From assembly GCA_024752435.1 (NCBI GenBank), contig CP103029.1:372001-436000 (forward strand): a stretch of DNA of 64,000 bases, in the 5' to 3' direction. Of the stretch, positions 58,862 through 64,000 are shown piece after piece. The notes below the pieces were generated by a model. That model saw nothing but the letters and a program-made list of their open reading frames with translations, was not told the origin of the DNA and ran no database searches. Numbering within the stretch: position 1 is the first letter of the stretch; each line of letters begins with the position of its first letter. A program made the position numbers and the translations under genes. The DNA comes from Allantophomopsis cytisporea (taxonomy: Eukaryota > Ascomycota > Leotiomycetes > Phacidiales > Phacidiaceae).

Positions 58862-60703
58862 TCACGATCCTTCGATGGCATACTCATCGCCATTCCGTCC
58901 AATACTAACCCTTCTGGCCCCAGCCCCATAGACCATCTCCATCATCTTACTCTTCTGGCGCTCCCGCACACCCTTGAGGTACTCATATGTACCATCCAAG
59001 CCCCTAATCTGCTCCTCAACGCCAAGCGTGCTCGCATTCTGGCTCCTGACAAGCGGACTAACAAGTTTCTGTCTCAAGGTCTCGAGGCTCGATTTTAGCT
59101 GCATCAAACGGCCGTTGTGATCGACGAGGATATGCTTATTGCGGAGGGTGCGGGAGCGCACGGTGGCCAGTAACTCCCTGTTCTTCTCATACTTGCGCAA
59201 GTTGTTCTTGTTGTGGCCGAGTATTTTCGTCCAGAGGGAGGAGAGTAGCTCTTCTTCTTCGCGCTCTTGTTGGCTGTTCTCTCGGGTTACTGTGCGGCGC
59301 AGATTCTCGAATTGCTGGTCGATAGCGTGGAAGAGGCCAAAGAGCGTGGCGGAGTAGGAGAGCTCATTGTTGATGCTCTCTTCGAGAACCGAGAGGAATT
59401 CGGTGAAGGTGCGTTGGAGGGTCTGACGGGTTCTTTGGGGATTTGATTGCCCGAATATATCGGCTGTGATCTTGCCCAAAACTGTCGGCGCGCCAGCGGC
59501 ATTTTCAAGAATACCAATCCGGCACAGGACGCCATTGATGTTGTCGAATGCTGAGGTAAGTGATGACGGGGTCGCAGTATCGAGTTGAGAGAGCTCTCGT
59601 TTTGCCCAATCCATTACGATAAGAATACTATATGATGTTAGCGAATGCGAGGATAGAATTGATCAGGTGCCTACCCGTCAACGTCCCCATCTACATTGGC
59701 AAAGAATTTGGTCAGCTCTATCGATAGTGTTTTCAAGCTCTCACTCAATTCATCCAATTCGCGAACAATGATAGGAGCGGAAGTCATATTTGTTGAGCGC
59801 ACACTTTCTCCCAGGTCCCAAACGGCGACTCCGGTTGCTTGCAGGTCTTGAATTTGTTGTACACCATTTTCAGAATAAAAGATGAGCGGTTCGAAAGCCT
59901 TGGCCATTCCTGCGACCTTGACGAGATCAGGCACAGGTGGTAGGCTGGCGGGTTGGAACAGTATTCGAAACAGAAAAATAGCGAAGAAGATGGTAGATAC
60001 AGTGGTGCCGAGAGAGAACCATGACTTTGTCATTCTTTCATATTGTGCTTTGATATATGTAAAAGTAGCTTCGAACGGTTCTGTGCGATGTTGGACTTCT
60101 GCGCGCATGGAAAAGCGCATGTCTGCTTGCTTGTTAGCCTCTTGACATGATGCCGAGGAGAGAAATATATATACAATTATTAGGATTATCTGCTACAGGG
60201 ACCATGAGTCTTTTTGAATCATCCTCCTCCTTCTTTATTGTAACTGCTTTCCTGTACTCTCCCCCGCCGGTCGGGTATGGGTCGGGAGACGGTGAGCGCC
60301 GTTTCTCTGGAGAAGCCGTGCCCAATCTCGACGTCGGCAGTCTGGTCCTCCTCGCCGCTTCCAAGGTGGCATCCCCGTCGTCTGCACTATCATAATCCGG
60401 ACTGCCCTCCCTTGCGCCCAAGAAGTCCTCGCCCTTCCTCCACCATCCACTGTCGCGCTTCCCACTACCATTGATGCGCCTAAAGGCTGGTGGACTGTAA
60501 TTTCCGTTGGACTCGGACGCTTCTGACCTGTCGTCCTCCGAATCGCTCCTGAAACCACTGTGTGCCGAGGGATACAGGTTCCCAAATCGTGGGGACATGT
60601 TGAGGTCTGCGCTTCCGGGTTCGTAGGCGCGCAGAGATGCGTCTAAAGAAGGATGGTCGTCGAAGATGTCCTCCAGGTCGTCCATGATAGCTTGAGTGGT
60701 CAT
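58862..60703 (-). CDS. Conserved fungal single-span membrane/coiled-coil protein, 580 aa
   Basis: Three exons, 60175-60703, 59675-60122 and 58862-59627 (introns 52 and 47 nt), give 580 residues. The first 170 residues are disordered and charged (GFRSDSEDDRSEASESNG, PEKRRSPSPDPYP). Then RAEVQHRTEPFEATFTYIK leads into one strong membrane segment (WFSLGTTVSTIFFAIFLFRILF, about 210-232). The remaining 350 residues are predicted helical, with coiled-coil character (ENLRRTVTRENSQQEREEEELL; LRQKLVSPLVRSQN), ending in a short tail with YGAGARRVSIGRNG. This resembles an uncharacterised protein conserved in filamentous ascomycetes; an organelle tether or nuclear-envelope protein is only a guess. The start at 60703 (MTTQAIMDDLEDIF) or at the next ATG, six codons on, are both possible. 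Confidence 0.75.
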
Positions 60704-61221
60704 CGATTGCCGCTTCTGTCGCGACGCCCGTGCGAATATTTTGCTTTCGGTTTAAATAAAACGCGGCCGTGCCGACAGCGATTGCGATTGCAATGACGGG
60801 AGTTGGGATATTGATGGATAACTTAACCAGGGCGAAATCGTTTGTTATCAGTGAGTATGATGGCATGATACTGTCGCGTACCTTTTGAGAGTCGCCGCAG
60901 CAAGCGCGCCGATGGTCAACAAACGGGAACAATGTGTTTAGACTCTCAAAAAAAGCGCGAGATTCCAAGGAATTGTCGCAAATATTTCCGAAGATGTATG
61001 AATGCGATGTGAAGGAGTGAGATACGAAAGAAGTGATTGTGGCCTCAGAGAGAAGGGATGAATGTGGGTGGGGGGAGAATATGTGAGTTTGTAGTGATGT
61101 GCGAGGGTATTGGGTGGTGGTCGTTTGGGGGGGTGTAGTGGTGAATGCAGGTGGTGAATGAGGTACTGGGATTGTTATTTGAGAGCGTTTGGAGAGTAAG
61201 TGAGGGAGAGAGGGGCAGCAA

Positions 61222-61253
61222 GTGGTGGTGGTGGTGGTGGTGGTGGTGGTGGT
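61222..61253. repeat. (GTG)n microsatellite
   Basis: About ten GTG units, read directly. Confidence 0.85.
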
Positions 61254-61481
61254 AATGGTACTGTAGTGGGTGGGGAAGGTAGAATGCAGGTCACACACGG
61301 TTAGTTGTAAGTACATACATAGGTACAGTACAGTACGACAACTGAGATGTAATGGATATATCTACTGCTTGCTTCTCTGTCATTGGCTGATGCAGCACGT
61401 ACTACCTCTATTGAGTTTAAGCCAGCCACAGGATTTCGGGTGCTCCCTCTCGACCGCCGTTGATACCTTGCACGTCCAGTC

Positions 61482-61485
<4 letters not shown>

Positions 61486-61512
<27 letters not shown>
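61486..61512. repeat. (CAT)9 microsatellite
   Basis: Nine uninterrupted CAT units, read directly. Confidence 0.85.
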
Positions 61513-61514
<2 letters not shown>

Positions 61515-61950
61515 ATACCTGAGTCAAAAAGAACAAACTCACTGACACTCCTTCAAGCATCTCCGAAAGCTTGTAGAGCACAGTTACTTGGTCCTTTACC
61601 ACTAACGACTACATCATTCTATCTTATTAGAATCCATACTGATCCATGTCCGACTGACTCCACTCATCATCAATACCTCAATTTCCCTGTGAGCACCTTT
61701 CCCTTTTCCCTATGCCTTTTTTTATGGAGAAGACTGCGTTGGAGGTGTGTGCTGTCGCAGCCACTCTCTCTCTCACTACTACTCTACCTGCCATAAGGTA
61801 AGGTACGATGAGGCAAACGAGCGAAGAGAAAATGACGAGGTTGGGACTTTGGCATTGGGGACTCGAGGCCCTTCGACAATGCAAGTACACGCTTGACACG
61901 CATGTGGATAAGGACCAATCATCTCCCGTCTTATCGATAAGCAAGGGCGT

Positions 61951-61977
61951 CCTGTCCTGTCCTGTCCTGTCCTGTCC
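61951..61977. repeat. (CCTGT)5 pentanucleotide repeat
   Basis: Five perfect CCTGT units, followed by degenerate copies to about 62000. Confidence 0.85.
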
Positions 61978-63070
61978 GTCCTGTCTTGTCCTGCCCTGTC
62001 CGACCAGAGTGCTTGCATTGAAAAGAGGGGCCCCCTTGCACTGACCAATCATCAATCATTTGCCCGTAATACAGAGCAAGGTCGTTGGCTCCAGTTCCGC
62101 TCAAAGGGCTGAGAGGAAGACAGAAGCGGCACAAGCAGCACACAGGCAAGGGAAGGAATTGTGCGGACAGACCGACTTCTTCCTGTACCAACGGCGAACA
62201 CGGTCTCATGGTTATCTTGAGCCTGGTCACTGCTACACCATCTCTGTACACGGAGCATCTTCCCCAGCAATTTGGTTACCTTTCGCACGTATTCTGCTCA
62301 TGCCTTTTGAGACATACAGCATCGTGGCCGTTGAGTGTACTCGTGGGACAGGCCATGTAATTCAGGTGCGTCGGTACTCTACCGATGCTTCACGCGGTCC
62401 GAGTCCCTACGAACCCATTATCCGTACATACATCACCTGTAACAAGATTGACTCCATCTCCAGATCAGCCTGTGCAGATCCATGGCCACAATGATCAGAT
62501 TCAAGAGCAGAGCCCTCGACCTTTCTCCTCTCCAGTCATCTCTTCATCTTTTATCAGATCACCATCTGCCCAAGCGTCGAAGCCAATTTCTGGTACGAAT
62601 GCAATTGTCAAAATGCAGCTGCCAGAACGCGGTTTTGCATCCTGCCGTCGATGGTATTTTAATGGCCTGCTTCAGCTCAATCGATGCATGTGCTTTTGTA
62701 TGCGGTATTGTACAAGTGAAGCGCTGGCAGCTAGCGAGTTCTTAAGATTACCTCACCCTTGGATTGGTCTCTGTAGTAGTAGCATCTCCCATTACTATTG
62801 ATGGATTTTTGACAGTATCGTGGTAAAACGCTACAAGACAAAAAGAAGTATCTTTACCTTTGCTCTCAACTAAAAGCATTGCGAGTTTGCCTGAATACTG
62901 CATATGTAAAGGCAAAAATATATTACAGTTGAAGAATGACCTCAGTGATTTCAAGTGGTGATGCGATGCTTCCCGCACAATTGATGCCTCAGGCCCTACA
63001 TTAGCGTTTCTCGAATTTCTAGACCTCATCGTCGTGAATTATCTCAACATCATATACCCAACACTTCAAC

Positions 63071-64000
63071 ATGCCACCACGATTGAACATTCTTGGTGCA
63101 GGCCGATCGCTGGTCGTGCGAACGCGCCCATCAATTGCATCCAAGACACCAACACAGTTCCGCGTCGTCGCCCAGAGAGGTTTCGCCGACGAGAAGGCCA
63201 CCGGCCCAAATCAGGATGTGTTGGGACACGTGAGCGAGGAGGCTGCGGACATGGGAGATGTGACCGGAGAGACGAAGCCAGATATTGGCCAAGGAACTCC
63301 GGTGCAGGAGGTGAGCAATTGGCCCTGGCGTAGTAACGATGAGGTCACAGAAGAACAGACAAGCTGACAATGTCGCGCGATAGATCCTCGAGCGTGATCA
63401 GGAAGGGAAGGACAAGGCACCACAAGTCATTAAGGACGACGTCGCAGACCAGAAGCCTACATCCGCCGCCAACTACCAGGCATTGAGCGAGCTCGCCGAG
63501 ATCGCCAACGTCAAATTCGGCCTGCCTGAGCTGCCCATCCCACCGAGGGCAAACATCAAGCACCGATACGACCCCATCGTCACGCAAGTCACCAACTTGA
63601 TGATGCAGCATGGCAAGTTGAGCGTTGCACAGAGGGTAGGCTCGTCAGTTTCTCAGATCTCATTATGCGCATGAACATTTGTCGCTGCTTCACTTAGCAT
63701 AGCAGAACACCAAACGCTGACATGCTTTTCTTTCGCCCACAGAATATGGCCCACATTCTAAACCACCTCCGCACCGCTCCCCCTCCTAATCCTTCCCCAG
63801 CTTTCCCTTTACTCCCAGGCGCTCCGCCTGCCCATCAGCTCCCGCTGAACCCCGTCGGCTACCTCACCCTCGCCATTGACTCCGTCGCGCCGCTACTCCG
63901 TATCAGAAATCAGAAGGGTGCTGCTGGTGGTGGTATGGCGCTTCAGATCCCCGTGCCTTTGGGCATGACACAGCGACGGCGTACCGCCACCATGTGGATT
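63071..64000 (+). CDS. RSM7: Mitochondrial small-subunit ribosomal protein uS7m (Rsm7), 3' end beyond the right edge
   Basis: The nuclear-encoded mitochondrial uS7 protein, which nucleates the head of the small subunit on 12S/15S rRNA. Exons are 63071-63310, 63384-63635 and 63743 to the edge (introns 73 and 107 nt); 250 codons are visible. The N-terminus is a typical mitochondrial presequence: basic, with no acidic residues in its first 39 (MPPRLNILGAGRSLVVRTRP, ending near QRGFADEK). The uS7 fold starts at about residue 140: RYDPIVTQVTNLMMQHGKLSVAQRNMAHILNHLR, then VGYLTLAIDSVAPLLRIR, then GGGMALQIPVPLGMTQRRRTATMWI, the conserved RNA-binding and beta-hairpin region. A Pro-rich insertion (APPPNPSPAFPLLPGAPP) lies between. 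The remaining 60-90 residues should lie beyond the edge. The exon joins all keep phase 0. Confidence 0.93.

Larger units (their letters stand above)
60704..63070. other. Intergenic with several microsatellites
   Basis: 2.4 kb between the 580-residue gene (-) and the uS7m gene (+); both promoters lie here. It holds (GTG)n at about 61222-61253, (CAT)9 at 61486-61512, (CCTGT)5 at 61951-61975 and a GGTAAGGTA at 61797. A minus frame at 60840-60720 encodes a hydrophobic stretch (TPVIAIAIAVGTAAFYL), but it is not linked by plausible splice sites to a gene I can support. Confidence 0.55.

Noticed and set aside
60480..61316. 278-codon minus-strand frame
   Set aside because: Begins in polyTyr/Thr-like microsatellite translation, overlaps the 580-residue gene in another frame and has no homology I recognise. 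Its short hydrophobic stretch could not be linked to an exon.
1..64000. CRISPR array, secondary-metabolite cluster or intact transposon
   Set aside because: No regularly spaced repeats with unique spacers, no polyketide or peptide synthase, and no transposase or reverse transcriptase motifs were seen. Tandem repeats here have no spacers.

Overview
The window is nuclear DNA of a filamentous ascomycete (Pezizomycotina). Most genes carry short GT-AG introns of about 45-80 nt with CTAAC/CTGAC-like branch sites. Intergenic spaces are 0.2-4.6 kb, and the proteins are typical fungal housekeeping families (Blm10, Gpi18, Ncs6, Sas3, Vcx1, Pab1, Hul5, Gcs1). The feel of the protein sequences suggests Leotiomycetes, but nothing here proves the class. 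All exon structures were built by hand from frames, splice consensus and remembered family conservation. There is no transcript evidence.

Layout. 1-5638 (-): the proteasome activator BLM10, its C-terminus cut by the left edge. 7310-9127 (-): a conserved fungal protein of unknown function. 12748-14194 (+): the GPI mannosyltransferase GPI18. 15141-18283 (+): a YTH-domain RNA reader whose YTH domain is split over five exons, including 23-nt and 39-nt ones. 19996-20854 (-): a beta-carbonic anhydrase. 22891-24035 (-) and 24298-25596 (+): divergent ribosomal protein eL8 and tRNA thiolase NCS6. 25810-26282 (-): a five-exon complex I MWFE/NDUFA1-type subunit containing an inferred 4-nt exon. 26915-30506 (+): MYST acetyltransferase SAS3 with a PHD-like finger. 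32779-34249 (-): vacuolar Ca2+/H+ exchanger VCX1. 38818-41190 (-): PAB1, divergent from 42398-46028 (+), the HECT ligase HUL5. 46414-47667 (-): an HNH-family protein whose frame looks interrupted. 48489-48577 (-): an intron-containing tRNA-Glu(CUC). 50363-51735 (+): an SBP1-like RNA-binding protein. 53902-55158 (+): the ArfGAP GCS1. 56028-57806 (-) and 58862-60703 (-): two fungal membrane proteins. 63071-64000 (+): mitochondrial ribosomal protein uS7m, cut by the right edge.

The genes do not form a cluster. Several belong to gene expression (YTH reader, eL8, NCS6, SAS3, PAB1, SBP1-like, tRNA-Glu, uS7m) and to proteasome-linked turnover (BLM10, HUL5), but this is probably coincidental housekeeping content. 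I found no CRISPR array, secondary-metabolite cluster, intact transposon or obvious new multi-gene system. The most unusual points are the 4-nt exon, the YTH exon fragmentation, the interrupted HNH gene in an AT-rich stretch beside the tRNA, and a nine-base motif (TACCTTACC/GGTAAGGTA) found repeatedly in non-coding DNA, mostly upstream of GPI18.
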